DNA of 64,000 nucleotides from Pectinophora gossypiella (lineage: Eukaryota; Arthropoda; Insecta; Lepidoptera; Gelechiidae): positions 9,231,001-9,295,000 of the forward strand of contig NC_065417.1 of assembly GCF_024362695.1 (NCBI RefSeq), given 5' to 3'. Of this stretch, positions 1 to 11,667 are shown in pieces. The stretch's first letter is position 1, and each line of letters opens with the position of its first letter. Both the position numbers and the translations under genes were made by a program. Under the pieces are notes generated by a model. It did not search any database and was not told where the DNA came from. It saw only the letters and a list, made by a program, of their open reading frames with translations.

Positions 1-51
1 TTTGACATTTGTGAGCATTGCGCACTAACTTTTATATGCGCAAATGTCAAA
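1..51. repeat. Short foldback at the window edge
   Basis: Positions 1-11 (TTTGACATTTG) and 41-51 are perfect reverse complements around a 29-base loop that itself contains GCGCAC and TGCGCA. It may be the end of a MITE cut by the window boundary, or a chance hairpin. No second copy was found in the window. Confidence 0.35.
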
Positions 52-240
52 TTGAAATATTACTTTTTTAGATGAATTGCTTCGATGTCGTCTTTTTAAC
101 CCCTCAGTCCTTACTCAAACTTTTGGAAAAACATACTTACAACCTTATAAGCTTCTTTTAGTGTGCAGATACCTGAATTTGTTGTATTCTCTACATTACA
201 TGTAACTGATAAGATCTCTACATTACATAGATAAGTCGCA

Positions 241-356
241 AACGACTACGACAATTTAAAATGGCAGTGATAAAAATATATTTTTTTATTTAAAATGTCA
301 CATGATGTCAATCCCATACATTTTTATCACTGTCACTGTCATAATCGACATCGTTG
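241..356. mobile_element. Small MITE, family F copy 1
   Basis: Imperfect inverted repeats of about 38 bp lie at 241-278 and 318-356. Both contain GGCAGTGATAAAAAT or its near complement, with ATTATGACA/ACGACAAT flanks. The same terminal sequence occurs at 20065-20192, so this is a repeated element and not a local hairpin. There is no coding capacity. A TA duplication is possible but not clear in this diverged copy. Confidence 0.55.
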
Positions 357-1459
357 ACTCTCTGCGAGGCTCATCTGAGACTATTATGAAAGTTTTGACG
401 TTTCCAACCTATCAAAATAAATAAAAAAAAAACTGCTAAAACTAAGTATTAAAAATAATAGCAATAAATATTATGCCGTATCTACACACAGAAGTAGAAT
501 GGCTGAATGTAGAACACGAATTAGTTCAGTTTGCGGCCAGCCTATTTACTTACGTGCTACGCGGCTACGGCGTAGCTATTGCTTGTACTTTTGCTATTTA
601 TTGCATTTCTATAAGCACTTCATCGCAACATAGTACATTAACACATAATTTGTTATAGGTAAAATGATGACAACCCGTTTTGGATAGATACCGATGAAAG
701 AAGTGCCGAGAATTTCTGTTTGAATAAAAATAAATATTTAAAAAAGGAATAAACATTTTGTTTGAAAATGCTGTTAACCGATTGCATTTAAAAATTATAG
801 CGATCCGTAATGTAAGTAATTGTAAATAATGAGCACACATTCCTGAAACCAACAACAAAACCATTATTCTAAAAAGGTTTTAAATGAAAATAAATACTGC
901 TACAATTAAATTCACTAAGGGTTGTTAGGTACAGCACAAACAAGCACAACAGACACGACATTTCATCAAATATGTAACTAATTTCCGAGTGCACACTACA
1001 TTTTGCCCCTAATGAGTTCGTTTCACCCCATAAATCTAGCGGACAAACAAATCAAGCCAAATGAGACACAATAAGCCAACAACAACAAATTATTGCGAAC
1101 GAAGCTAATTTGCTAACTTTTTATATATTTTCCTTGACTCATATCGCTATTAATATGGTCTTGTGTTTAATATCTGACATCTGTTACAAAAACTTTTATT
1201 ATAACACTAATCCATTGCACAAGAAGTTGACACACACATGCACACTTTGTTTGCACACACACTAGTAAAAGTACACTTACACACACATAAGTGTCGGCAC
1301 TTAGTTTAGCAGCCTCCTGGGTGGCGCTGCGGTAGGTTACTGCCATCTTTTGTATTTAAAATTTGAATTTAGAGTGATATTCCAGCTGCGATAATTATGA
1401 TGTGTATTAAATAAGTTGATACTTTTTATGTCCAGAAGATAGCGAATAACGTCAATTAT

Positions 1460-1497
1460 TACAATACAATACAATACAAATACACTTTATTGCACCA
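1460..1497 (-). mobile_element. LINE 3' end with GCAATAAAG tail
   Basis: On the minus strand this reads TTTGGTGCAATAAAGTGTAT followed by tandem TTGTA units. The same terminus occurs at 9846-9893, 46776-46893 and 56196-56289. It combines a polyadenylation-like AATAAA with a short tandem tail, as expected for the extreme 3' end of a non-LTR retrotransposon. Only the tail is present here. Confidence 0.6.
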
Positions 1498-1520
1498 AAA
1501 TAAAAATAAATAATAATAAT

Positions 1521-1848
1521 CATAAACTGCCTATATACGTCCCACTGCTGGGCACAGGCCTCCCCTCAATCAACCGGAGGGGGGTATGGAGCATACTCCA
1601 CCACGCTGCTCCACTGCGGGTTGGTGGAGGTGTTTTTACGGCTAATAGCCGGGACCAACGGCTTAACGTGCCCTCCGAAGCACGGAATCATCTTACTTTT
1701 TCGGACAATCAGGTGATTCAAGCCTGAAAAGTCCTTACCAAACAAAGGACAGTCTCACAAAGTGATTTCGACCATGTCCCCATCGGGAATCGAACCCGGA
1801 CCTCCAGATCGTGAGCCTAACGCTCTAACCACTAGACCACGGAGGCTG
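1521..1848 (-). mobile_element. tRNA-derived SINE, family A, near full length
   Basis: Read on the minus strand, it starts with a tRNA-like head. The A box resembles TGGTCTAGTGG, and the B box is GGTTCGATTCC (rc at 1786-1796), so an internal RNA polymerase III promoter is recognisable. The core contains GTGCTTCGGAGGGCACGTTA and GTTGGTCCCGGC. The 3' part ends in CCCAGCAGTGGGACGTATAT and a TTTATG/ATT-rich tail. A second long copy lies at 52797-53108 and shorter copies at 10428-10482 and 32140-32255. It is noncoding, and the small ORF over it is a shadow. Confidence 0.85.
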
Positions 1849-2183
1849 TTAAGTCATAAAATGCACAAACTATTCAGACATAAGCTGTTCGCCAGAACCT
1901 CGTTTATAGTAATTTCGATCAATCATAAGATAAATCTTCAATCTTAAGATAAGTATTTCGACTTCAGTGACGCGATTTGCATAAGTCTTTGGCTGTCTTA
2001 AGTCTCGGCCATTGCCGCGTTGTGTGGTGCGGAAACCTTCTGTGTGAACATTTTCACATGTTGCTATAGAACAGAATATGCTATAGTATGTAAATTCACC
2101 GCCAGACGATTTACTCACCCATTCCAATATTAGCTCTACCCATCGCTATATAGGGATTTTAGACATGAATTTCTACATGTACC

Positions 2184-2372
2184 TTAACATAACATAAGCT
2201 TACAACTACGTTCCCAATTGGAGTAGACAGAGATACATTAAACGCATGATTAACTAAATACTCACGCTTCTGATAGATGGTGAGCGGTATCGTCATCTAC
2301 AAAGGTCAAGCCAGTTGTGTTAGTGAAAATTACACGTTAGATAAATTAGTAACTCATTGGTGCAAGTCCGTT
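2184..2372 (-). mobile_element. Family C retroposon (LINE-tailed)
   Basis: On the minus strand the 3' end reads CAATTGGGAAC...GTAAGCTTATGTTATGTT. Homologous copies are at 17905-18065 and 32650-32731 (plus) and 44130-44212, 45822-45902 and 56634-56842 (minus). The body includes a GTATCxxCATCTA segment and an AACACAACTGGCTT-like segment seen in other copies. The tail resembles the 3' end of the LINE at 7172-7627. No ORF. Confidence 0.65.
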
Positions 2373-2398
2373 AGCTATGCGACGCTACTTTATTTACC

Positions 2399-2660
2399 TT
2401 TTTTTTGACGTGACTTATTGTAGATTTGCCACAGATGGCATTAACTACTTGGCCGGACAAATGGGGAGCGCTGAAGGCTTACCCGGTACAACGTTTAAGA
2501 CAAACAGCCTGAGGGTGCCCAGTTGGGCGCGAACCTCGGCTCAGGGCGTCTTCTGACAGGAAAAATATTTGTAAGAATTAATCGACCCTAGTGGGCCGAT
2601 AGCGATAAGCGCTGAATGAGAGAAATCGTCGACCACGCCGGCGGGGTCGGTATCGGGGTC
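2399..2660 (-). mobile_element. Poly-A retroposon, family G, with target duplication
   Basis: Minus-strand element starting at CCCCGATACCGACCCCG and ending in poly-A (poly-T at 2399-2406). It is flanked by a perfect 12-bp direct repeat ACTTTATTTACC (2387-2398 and 2661-2672), the mark of target-primed reverse transcription. Other copies are at 4026-4157, 10857-11002, 20333-20596, 23800-23946, 24106-24164, 45318-45432 and 46182-46491. Several copies share the same 5' start, which suggests a defined short element and not random LINE truncation. A partial B-box-like GGTTCGCGCCC is present. Confidence 0.85.
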
Positions 2661-3232
2661 ACTTTATTTACCAAAACGACCACACACAACTACTTACCTC
2701 AGAGCGCGCCGCCGCCCGCCGGCGCCCACTCTCATCTGCTAGTTCTTAATTAAGTTAGCTTATATAACGAAAGATGGTCTCATTTAGATAACACCGTAAC
2801 TTAGTCGAACACAAGCACAACTCCCGTACTTAGCGCGTTAAACTTTGCCGGGTAGCTGCCGAGTTAATTAGCGAACTTCTCTTTATGATCCGAGCTGATT
2901 GTTCGCTACTGGTTTTAAAGTTGTTGCTCACTGAACATTATATTATACTTGCTTCGAGACACGAAGCAGATATGAAATCTTAAAACGTGTAGTTTTATCG
3001 CCAAACTAAGTAGTAATATTATTACAGGAAATAATTATAATATTATATTTAAGTAAATTAAAATATTATTACATAAAAAATATTTATTTTAAATAAAGTA
3101 CTTTGAAATTTTTAGTACTTAAAAATAATTAATATTTTTATTTGAAAATTTTTGCAATTTAATATTAAACTTGTTTTTAATTTAATTTACCAATGTAAAA
3201 AGCCTTAAAAAGTCACTGGTCGTGCCTACTAC

Positions 3233-3300
3233 AATTGTCAAAAAAGTTAATGTGACATGGTACCAAAATGTATACATAATAATGCTCGTGACCGTATGTA
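3233..3300. repeat. Interspersed repeat, family H copy 1
   Basis: About 65 bp containing AAAGTTAATGTGACATGGT, then TGTATACATA and CTCGTGACC, recurring with a few substitutions at 10353-10416. Likely part of a LINE or SINE whose full extent cannot be drawn from two short copies. Confidence 0.5.
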
Positions 3301-4025
3301 TATCATAGTTCATTATACCCACTGGGTGGGAATTGGTCAAGAACCTCCTCGCGGTACACCCTGGGCAAAGGCTTAGCCGGCTAATCGTTCTCAACTGAAA
3401 TGGCTCACCGGACTGTTCCTTGCGAATCTCTCGGTGCTTTATCCTAAGATTACATCATGGATTATACCCACTTAGGTCTTTTTGTCGCAAATTAGCTGCA
3501 ACTCGTCATCAATCGACCTGAACAAATCCAAACGACTCGCTACTCCACATTCATATTCCTCCCTCTCTTATCAGATGCAACTTTATGATAACAGCGACTA
3601 ATCAGCCGACTTTCCTCAACTTATTACAAGATTAATACGAATTCTAATCGAGTTTTCTCTCATTAAGTACTACGGTTACCAAACCCTCTTTATTATAGTG
3701 GAATAATACTGGTGGGTAATATCGAAGCATAGTTACTTAATCAATTCCTTTGTTGGTCGGATCGACCCCCGCCTGTGGGTGGGGTTGATTAAGAAGAATA
3801 TTGCTTGATTACGCACTTGAAGTATAGCCTACATGGATGTCAGAATAAGGTCATGTTGCGCAAGATGTGGCATGGCTTTCGTACTTCACAAAAAAAGGAA
3901 AGTAAAAGAAAAATATTATTCTTCTCGCCGAAGACTTGTCTAGTTTGCCTTGCTAACACGCTGAAATGATTTCCTAATTTGCGTGTAACATTTCCTTTTT
4001 ACAAAATTTATGACAACATGACTAA

Positions 4026-4157
4026 AGGTGCCAAGTTGGGCGCGAACCTCGGTTGAAGGCGTCGCCGTCGGCTGAGTGGATTATAATTTGAAAGAATTAA
4101 TCGACACGAGAGGCAATAGCTGAATGGCGGAAAACGTCGACCATGCCGGCGGGGTCA
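4026..4157 (-). mobile_element. Family G retroposon fragment
   Basis: Contains GTTGGGCGCGAACCTCGG, GAAAGAATTAATCGAC and CGACCATGCCGGCGGGGTC in the same order as the other minus-oriented copies, but lacks the poly-T end and the final CGGTATCGGGG. It is diverged and internally altered, so it is an old copy. Confidence 0.75.
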
Positions 4158-4159
4158 TA

Positions 4160-6960
4160 ACATTTCCACATATAGCCATTTTACTGGGGTTCAAAATTAG
4201 GGTACGCAATAAATTACATGCTAATATATACGAGTACGTAGAGTCTTCATATGAGTAAATGAAGAAGTTACTATACACTACTTACGTCATCACAGGCCTT
4301 TGCATTGTCTGCGAGGCATTTTCCTTCATGACTGTTTAGTCCAATAATGAACAAGAGCGGTAAGATTTACCACATTAATCCTTATCAAATTCAGCAGAAT
4401 TACATCGTCATTAAAATATAATATAATAGCCACTTTTTTCACATCTCCTAAAATACATCTTATTCCTTCAAGATTTAATTCCATTGTCAACATTTACTCC
4501 ATTCCAGGGATAAGCAGCATGGAGCGTTCTAACTTCATCGATTCATAGTAGACAGTGCATGGTACAATATGACGTCACCCGTCAATATCACCTACCAACT
4601 GACAAAGCTAACAAGGTGTGTCGAAGGTTACAGGTAAAAGGGTTCGGTCCTACTCGTCAAGCGTTTGTTCTTTCTTATTTGGAAATTTAATTGTATCTAT
4701 GTATAATTGTGTTTTGGGAGGAATTCCTGTCGCTTCCTTTTTTTCTAACATTATCAGTGCCCTTGTTCACACACATCATATTTATCGTTAGTGTGAGTGT
4801 CATTGGCGACAATGTGTGTTCTTCTAATGAATATGTCTGTTAGCTTCGATGAATGTCCCTTGTCTCGATGGAGCTCGTTCAGAACTAATATTGTCGATTT
4901 AGACACAATTACCAATCCGATGTACCTATCCGATTACAACGTCGTTGTTTCTACTTAGATACCTCTCTCTTAGCTGTATTGTTACTTAGTTTTAAACTGT
5001 TCTACTATTAAGTTCTCACTTGTCAGATAATCGCAGTTTAAACTCTTTTTAAGTAAACTTTTAAACAGTTATTTGATCTGGTATAATAAAAAAGAACTCA
5101 TATGTAAAAAAAGGTTAAAGAATATTACTAGTAGGTTTTCCTTACTACACTAGAATACCCCAGCGCTGGTCCAGTGATAAGTGTAAATAGTCCTCCAAAT
5201 TATATTAATCGTCACGCAAATTTAAAGTGCTACAAAAATCGGCCCAAAAACACACCTACCAAAACCCGCGAAGAAAAAAGCCAACAACAAAATGTGGTCG
5301 CCAAAATGTGCACAAGGCGAGATTACACCGATCTTTTGTTAAGTCCTTATCTGGACGGCGAGAAATCTTGCTAACGACGTCCACTCATCCCAACACGACA
5401 CAATGGCTGGACGAATTGAAACTCGACTTAGACAAAGCCAATCGCGAAGGGAATCGAACGGTCAAAAGGCTCGTCTAAATCGGCCCTAATGGTAGGGTGG
5501 CATTGTAATAATTCGATGACAGGACTTGGTGTAAGAGGACAATCTGTGGTCTTTATGTCGGTATAATTATTGGATGGTTACGGATAGTGATGTGATTGTG
5601 GTTTGGGAAGTGAATAGTAATAGTATTCTCGTTTTTATCAACAATCACTGGCCGAACGTTTTGTTCATGCTTGCACATTCTTCGGAAGTTATTTGGAGTT
5701 ACACACAAATTTACTTGAAATCCACCGGTATTAGGCGATATGAATAGAAATGCTCTTGATTACCTTTAATCAATATCAATCCTGCGAATATGTTAAGTAC
5801 ATTTATGTACGTTAAGTATGATCCAAATTATGAAAATGACTTAATTTTTCACTAAAACAATCGCTATTCGAAAGAGTAATTTATCCGTCTATACGTAACT
5901 CGAATTATTATTAAAATATACACAGAAAATAAATATGCCAAAAAGTGTCAAATGCTTATCAAAACGGAACCACAATGGTCCCAACTCAATAATTATCCTA
6001 CAAAATCCGAGTGGCCTCGAATCGTATTATAATTAAAGTGTTGTTAGCGGAATTAAAATCGTCGCCATTATAGGAGGTAGAGTACTAGGACCGAAGGCCA
6101 TGAACACACGGTTAATGGGAAATAAATTGTCCTCAAGTAATTAGTGCAAGCGTGATTATTTAAACTAAGCGTGACGTCCGCTGAGGTTCGTTTCGATTTT
6201 TTTCTATGTTAAGGAGGAGTTCTATTACTTCTGAATCATAACATACATAGAAAGATAGAATGTCAATTACAAGGTACGTAGAGTAGAGACATAATATTCA
6301 TACAAACAATTTTGATGATGTGATTTTATATTCAAACTAGTAAGTAAGTATATTATACGGGGAAGTATGAAAAAAAAATGAAATTTGAAGGTGGAACAGC
6401 CTTCCTATAGTACTAGGTACTCAAATATAAACATAATAGTGACTGAATTCAAAACAATTTCATAACTTCATTTTTCTTTAAAAAAAAAAGTATATAAAAT
6501 CACTTCAACTTTACAACCAAGTAATAAAAAACAATAAATCAGAATTTGAATAAAAAGAACACAGAACTTGACATTTACATTTTTTAAATGCAAACGGCAG
6601 ATGGAGGCAAAGCTTACCGTCGTCGGTTATTAAAATGTTTAATTATAGGAACGGCAAGCGGTTGTAATCATCGAGTGCGCTACAGTTTTATCTAAACATT
6701 GTAATTACAACACGAAATTACAACTGGTATTACAGCTGTAATTATCAGGTGAAAAAATGAATCATGTTTGTTGTGGTTTGAAGGTTGCCCACCGTGCAAT
6801 GAATGTCTCTATTCATTTCATTGTCAGTTTTTATTCGTTCTGTTGTTAGATTTGTCTGATGATAAGTGTTGTAAAATAATATGTTTCAGTTTTATATTGG
6901 CAATAGATTAAGGCTTATTTTAGAGATGCTAAATCAAACCACATTCAGTCGATACAATCT
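4160..6960. other. Unassigned A+T-rich stretch
   Basis: No repeat family from elsewhere in the window and no convincing exon was seen. Two short overlapping ORFs (5174-5374 and 5227-5478) sit in a locally more GC-balanced block, but they compete in different frames and show no recognisable domain. Confidence 0.5.
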
Positions 6961-6966
6961 AGTTTT

Positions 6967-7095
6967 TTAATCTCTAATGGGATGAGCAGAACTACAAGTA
7001 ATCAAAGACAACTCTCAGCCACTGTTGATATGAAGTGTTAAGATGGATATGATGAACCTTATGGTGACAAGGGCTCAGCTTGTCGCCCATAACAA
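6967..7095 (-). mobile_element. Family E retroposon fragment
   Basis: Matches the copies at 13738-13868 (plus) and 43888-44045 (minus). Shared blocks on this strand are CTAATGGGATGAGCAGA, CTACAAGTAATCAAAGACAA, CAGCCACTGTTGATA and GATGGATATGATGAACCTTA. Family E ends in a tail nearly identical to that of the LINE that follows at 7172-7627. Confidence 0.65.
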
Positions 7096-7171
7096 TTGTC
7101 CATCAAGAACAAAATAGATTTGAATACATTAGGTGCGTACTTGAAATATAAGTAATTGTATAAAGACACGG

Positions 7172-7627
7172 GTATGGCAGAAGAAGCATGAAAGTAGGAT
7201 CAATGCCGTAGAAATGAGGTCTTTGCGTAGCATCTGCGGTGTGAAGTTGAGTGATAGAATGAGAAACAGTGTGTTGAGACAGAGATGTGGTGTAAAAGAC
7301 GATATAGTGACTAAGATTGAGAAGGGAATGTTAGGTTGGTTTGGACACGTAGAGCAGATGAAGGATAATAGAATTGCAAAAGCGGTATACATATAAAGCG
7401 AAAGTTGATGGTAGGGCTGGCAGAGGAAGACCGAGAAGGACTTACGATGACCAAATTGGAGATGTCCTTAGAAAAGGTTCAATACGATCTACTCTGAACC
7501 GGCGTGCGTGTATGAAGCGATTGATGAATGTGGAGGAAGCAAGAGAAGTGTGTCAGGATCGAAGCAAATGGAATTCTATAGTCTCTGCTTACCCCGGTGG
7601 GAAATAGGCGTGAGTTTATGTATGTAT
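7172..7627 (+). pseudogene. LINE reverse-transcriptase polyprotein, 3' remnant
   Basis: A decayed 3' end of a non-LTR retrotransposon pol gene. The first frame runs 7172-7396 and reads VWQKKHESRINAVEMRSLRS, then CGVKLSDRMRNSV and MLGWFGHVEQM. After an apparent 4-base insertion in TATACATATAAAG the second frame (to the stop at 7605-7607) continues YKAKVDG, GRGRPRRTYDDQIGDV and ends SIVSAYPGGK. This ordered set (LRSICGVK, GHVE.M, GRGRPRRT, WxSIVSAYP.GK) is the C-terminal region after the polymerase in many insect LINEs. The fingers, palm and endonuclease are missing, so it is 5'-truncated and dead. The 3' end is GGCGTGAGTTTATGTATGTA, shared with family E. Family identity is by recognition of the motif set and would need a search. 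Confidence 0.85.
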
Positions 7628-7639
7628 AAAGACACTATT

Positions 7640-8555
7640 AAGACAAGCTGACAGATAATAAAGAATATTATACGCAATAAGACAATGGGATTTCAAAATT
7701 TCTTCCTGAGGTTATAGTAATACTAATGTAAAAGACAGAATTTTCATCACTGCAGTTATTATATTTTTTTATCCGCATCACGGTTTTGATGTTTGAACAA
7801 TGAGTTGAATCAGACCGGTGTAATTACGATGCAGTAACTGTTTCGTACACAATATGAATAATTATTGCAGTTGGGCCCGTGACTGAAATGAGTGGTAATA
7901 GCCATGGAACCACCGGACGACGGTACAAAAAATGAATTTATTTATTTAATAACCCGTACTATCTCAAATTGTATTTTTGTTTTAGAATATTGAATGTACT
8001 AAGAAAAGTTGTCTATCTAGAAGAAAATGAAGAAGACTTTTCTATGAAGCATACCTACACCCAAATTATCAAAAAGCCATCACGGTGAAACTATCACCAT
8101 TTTTAATCGACTTCCTAGCTCTTCAAGAAAATGTTACTTTAGTATGTGACATGAGAGGTCAAGTTTTAACGGTACTGGTCAGTATATCAATCTATTGCTA
8201 TTGTTATCAGATTTTACGATAGTAACATTGTAAAATAAAGGTTCTGAGGAAGTGACAAGGACTTGTGAATTGGTGAGTCATTGAATTAAGTATAAAACTT
8301 TTCAATTTGGTAGGATGTTAGGAATGCAAGAAGTATAAGTTCGGTATCTAACTTTTGATTTATAAAAACAATGCGTGAAGGTTCGTATACGAAGTGAATG
8401 AAAAAAGCAATCGGAATGCCGATGCATAAACACCGTAAGTCAGTAGAGAATTTTTTATCAACAGCTGTTCGAGATAAGATTCTCGGCGTCTATATTTCAA
8501 GGGAGATGTCATCGACACTGCGCTGTGAAATATCGACCACTGAAGGTGCAAACAA
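7640..8555. other. Unassigned stretch
   Basis: No repeat from the other families, no exon-like ORF and no RNA gene seen. It is A+T-rich, with the GC content rising toward 8560. Confidence 0.45.
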
Positions 8556-8559
8556 CTCT

Positions 8560-8960
8560 AGGCACGCCTACATACAATCTGTACAAAAAAGAAAGGCACG
8601 TACGGACACACGAGGCAATATAGCACAATTTTTATCTCAGATTTATACCAGTGCCTGCACACAGGCGCGCCGAGTGCAAGGAGCGCGTACGGACGTGCGC
8701 AGGCTGTGTGCGGAGATGCGAGCGCGAAAGTTTTGCATATGTGTAATGTTTCGAGATATACAGGTGACAGAGGCGATACGCGATGGGCGGGGCCAAAGGA
8801 GGGGTGAGAGCTATTGGAAAGAGATGGCGTGCCCGCTATGATAATGATGTTATTGCTTTCTTGATGTTCGCTCTCCTTTAGTTTTTATTATTCCTTGATC
8901 TACTTATAAGGCGATATAAACGTTAAGTGTGAGCGCGTATAAAATACGTTTATTGTGTCG
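8560..8960 (+). promoter_or_regulatory. GC-rich block with GC box and TATA-like box
   Basis: A local GC- and CpG-rich segment inside A+T-rich DNA. It contains a GC box (GGGCGGGGC near 8785) and a canonical TATA-like GTATAAAATA at about 8938-8947. A 27-codon ORF follows at 8963. The arrangement resembles a small core promoter, but no initiator or DPE is evident and no transcript is demonstrated. A 147-codon ORF (8398-8841) covers the block; it has no recognisable domain and I do not treat it as a gene. Confidence 0.3.
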
Positions 8961-8962
8961 TT

Positions 8963-9046
8963 ATGGCCGCGGGGAATGCAAAAAGTGAAGATTACAGATT
9001 TAAGATTCCGACGTGTAGGACCAGTCGTTCCTCGTCGTATCGATAA
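8963..9046 (+). CDS. Possible 27-aa small ORF downstream of a TATA-like box
   Basis: ATGGCCGCG... opens about 16 bases after a TATA-like box and encodes MAAGNAKSEDYRF followed by a basic, serine-rich end (SRSSSYR) before TAA. The +4 base is G, which is favourable for initiation. The ORF begins too close to the TATA box for a normal transcript starting about 30 bases downstream, which argues against it. No family is recognised. It could equally be chance or part of an exon that splices on (CTGAG|GTGAAT lies just after it). Confidence 0.12.
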   Translation: MAAGNAKSEDYRFKIPTCRTSRSSSYR

Positions 9047-9049
9047 AAG

Positions 9050-9840
9050 TTCATCTGAGGTGAATTATGTGTAGGTTGTACCTGTTCACTGTATGACACT
9101 CTATCTTATCTGCCTTTCAGTGGATATACGAATACTTACATACATATTATATGAACTTTCATAAGCCACTATCACTGCAGGCAAAACCACAAGTCATCAC
9201 TAAACATGACGTAGCAACAAGTCTTGGTATTTGGAGCTCTTTATACTTCGTGACTTCCTTTAATCCTGTTATCCCTGTAGGGCTGAAATATCTTGATACT
9301 TAAATCTCATCATTTTCTAACCTGATGGATCATTGCATGGGCGCTGGTTTGATCATCTGTCGCAAAACTGTTCATCAAATTCATCTTAGGACTTTTAAAA
9401 GTGGCTAATGCCATTGGAACCAGGGGAGTGGGTACCTACAAATATGTCAACACAGAGATAGACCACCATGTCAAACGACAATAACAATTGTTCAAGTACC
9501 ATAAAAGCCTTACCTGTATTCCAGGCGAAGTTTAAATAAGACCTTTTTATACTCAATTTTACATTGAACACATTTCTTATAAAACTTTACACTTTTTTTA
9601 GATTTAACCACACAAAGAATGCGGGTATGTGGATAACTCCGTTTTTACTTTGTTGCCATTGTCACATAATTTTGCAGTACTACATGGTCCCCATAGATAT
9701 ACACATTAGAGATAGTTGTCAGAGAAATTAGAATGTTAAATGATTAACGTTCAGTTCATGATGATAATACTGCTATGATGTGTCCTACCAGAAAAGACAA
9801 CAAGCTCTCCTCCGTTGTCCGATCAAATAGTGAAATATTT
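9050..9840. other. Unassigned stretch
   Basis: Unique-looking A+T-rich DNA. No repeat family from this window, RNA gene or convincing exon was recognised. Confidence 0.4.
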
Positions 9841-9845
9841 CCTTT

Positions 9846-9893
9846 TATTTTGGTGCAATAAAGTATATTTGTATTGTATTTTATGTATTGTAT
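9846..9893 (+). mobile_element. LINE 3' end with GCAATAAAG tail
   Basis: Reads TTTGGTGCAATAAAGTATAT, then TTGTATTGTATT with repeating TATTGTAT units. It is the plus-strand counterpart of 1460-1497 and of the longer end at 46776-46893. Only the terminal part is recognisable. Confidence 0.6.
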
Positions 9894-10259
9894 AGTGAAA
9901 GCCATTCAAAGAAAATTGGTATAATTATATTAATTCTACAAACTTTCATACGTACAGTCATGAGCAATATCATGTACCCACTTTAGAACCCTGTCGAACT
10001 ATCATATATGACATTTAATGAGTGTACGGCCCATGCCGCACTATAAGTGGAGGTGTCTCCTGTCGTGGCGTGGTGCTGGCGGTGGTGAAAACTTAAACTC
10101 GTTTTTGTACTAATAGTCACTATTTATTAGGATTATTATACTTTTTATATTTTATATTATATTTGTTACAAAATATGCGTGTCTCGTGACGCTCCGGTAG
10201 GGCAGTATTGCCATACAAAAAAACTTATGTTACGACTTACAAATAGTATTGTCGATTAA

Positions 10260-10318
10260 TATTTTGTGGTGTCCGGAAGTAATAAATGTTTCTTTCTTTC
10301 TTTCTTTCTGTCTTTCTA
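10260..10318 (+). mobile_element. Retroposon 3' end with (TTTC)n tail
   Basis: TGTCCGGAAGTAATAAATG passes directly into tandem TTTC units (10288-10318). An AATAAA next to a simple-sequence tail is the usual look of a non-LTR 3' end in insects. The upstream limit cannot be set because no second copy is present. Otherwise it is a plain tetranucleotide microsatellite. Confidence 0.45.
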
Positions 10319-10352
10319 TTTTAATGTTTCCAACATGAGACTGACGGTTTAA

Positions 10353-10416
10353 TTTGTCACAAAAGTTAATGTGACATGGTTTCTAAGTGTATACATATTA
10401 GTACTCGTGACCATAC
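10353..10416. repeat. Interspersed repeat, family H copy 2
   Basis: Contains AAAAGTTAATGTGACATGGT, GTGTATACATA and ACTCGTGACCATA, matching 3233-3300. It lies directly before a SINE family A remnant, so the two may belong to one composite insertion. Confidence 0.5.
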
Positions 10417-10427
10417 AACACACATAA

Positions 10428-10482
10428 ACAGCCTAGTCCCACTGCTAGGCCCAGGCCTCAGAAGGATGCCTGGAGCACTTTC
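10428..10482 (-). mobile_element. SINE family A 3' fragment
   Basis: ATAAACAGCCTAGTCCCACTG and CTAGGCCCAGGCCTC correspond to the 3' end of family A, with substitutions and deletions. The copy then departs into unrelated sequence. Confidence 0.55.
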
Positions 10483-10548
10483 TGCTGCTTTACTGCCGGT
10501 TGTAGTTTTCCTTTATTAAAATTGATCCAAAATCTTCTTATACCGAAA

Positions 10549-10564
10549 TATATATATATATATA
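10549..10564. repeat. (TA)8 microsatellite
   Basis: Uninterrupted alternating TA in A+T-rich sequence. Confidence 0.8.
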
Positions 10565-10856
10565 GAAATCGAGAAATCAACATTATCTACACGAAAGCAA
10601 GGCATGAGAAGTGAAAACGCATATCAATTATAGAGACTGCATGCGCAAGTATCTGCGAACTGTTAGGTAACCACAAACAAAATGAATCGGGTATATAGCC
10701 TTTTGTGTAGCTCATTCTCATTAAGTGCGATGCCACACGATGCGTTGTGGGTCCGTTGCGACATCTGAGCGGTGACGCTCCGTACTACTTAATAAACCAC
10801 AAGAACATGCTACACGATGTGACATGGAGGCGTCCAATCAACTCGCGATACCAAAC

Positions 10857-11002
10857 ATTTCACGACCCCGTTACCGACTCCGCCAGCGTGGTTGATGTTT
10901 TCCCTCATTCGGTGTAGCTAGCTCACTCCGGGCCGATTATCTCAAACATAATCCTCTCAACGTCAAGACCCTGAACCGAGGTTCGCATCCATCTGGGCAC
11001 CC
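10857..11002 (+). mobile_element. Family G retroposon, 5' half, old
   Basis: Plus-strand copy: CGACCCCGTTACCGACTCC, GCGTGGTTGATG, TCCCTCATTC, then GAACCGAGGTTCGCATCC and TGGGCACCCAG. Order and spacing follow the young copy at 46182-46491, but many substitutions and a missing 3' poly-A end mark it as old and 3'-incomplete. Confidence 0.65.
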
Positions 11003-11667
11003 AGTCAGTTCTGTTCATTTGTTTGGCGTTATGAATACCATCCGCAAATCTACGAAAACTCACCTATAATAATTCAGATACTTACCAAAAAGTCGTGGCG
11101 CGCAGTATCCAATTTAATGTTGCGCCGACGCAACGGAGCGGCGTGCGAAAATACTTGTGTGGTTTATTCTCGCTGAAAAGCCGAAGCAGTGCATTTCATC
11201 GTGGGTTATGGATTTATACGAAATCATTTAGTTCGTAAAAATATGTTTAGTATTATGATGATTATTACTTTCGCCTAACTGATAAAATTATCTTAACAAT
11301 AAGTAATTAAGTATTAGGTACATTGAAAACTTTATTTTCTGACAATTCCTGATTCTGCATCTCTGAATAATGCGCGTGAGTCAATGTAAAGTCTTCATTA
11401 AAACATTTCCTTCGCACCAAGACGAACAAGGTAGCAGTTTGTTCCTAAGAACTACATTAAATTTATAGTTTCTTGTAAAACTTACTTCTCATTTCTGTTT
11501 ACTCTCTTCAGAAAAGTCGTAAAAGTGATTAAAGATGCCTTGAAATCTGCATAATAATGAAATTAAGAGAAATTAATTGCGACAATAGCAAAAATATGTT
11601 CCTTCTGATTAAGAAGTCGTAAATTATCGGATTGCCCTATAAACAACGATGGTCACTTAACATACTC

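Noticed and set aside
5174..5478. Gene in the 5.2 kb ORF pair
   Set aside because: Two frames compete over the same bases, both are lysine/threonine-rich without a domain, and no homologous copy is present.
8398..8841. 147-codon plus-strand ORF as a host gene
   Set aside because: No recognisable domain, low-complexity cysteine/arginine-rich end tracking the GC-rich block, and no splice or start context. The length is explained by scarce stops in GC-rich sequence.
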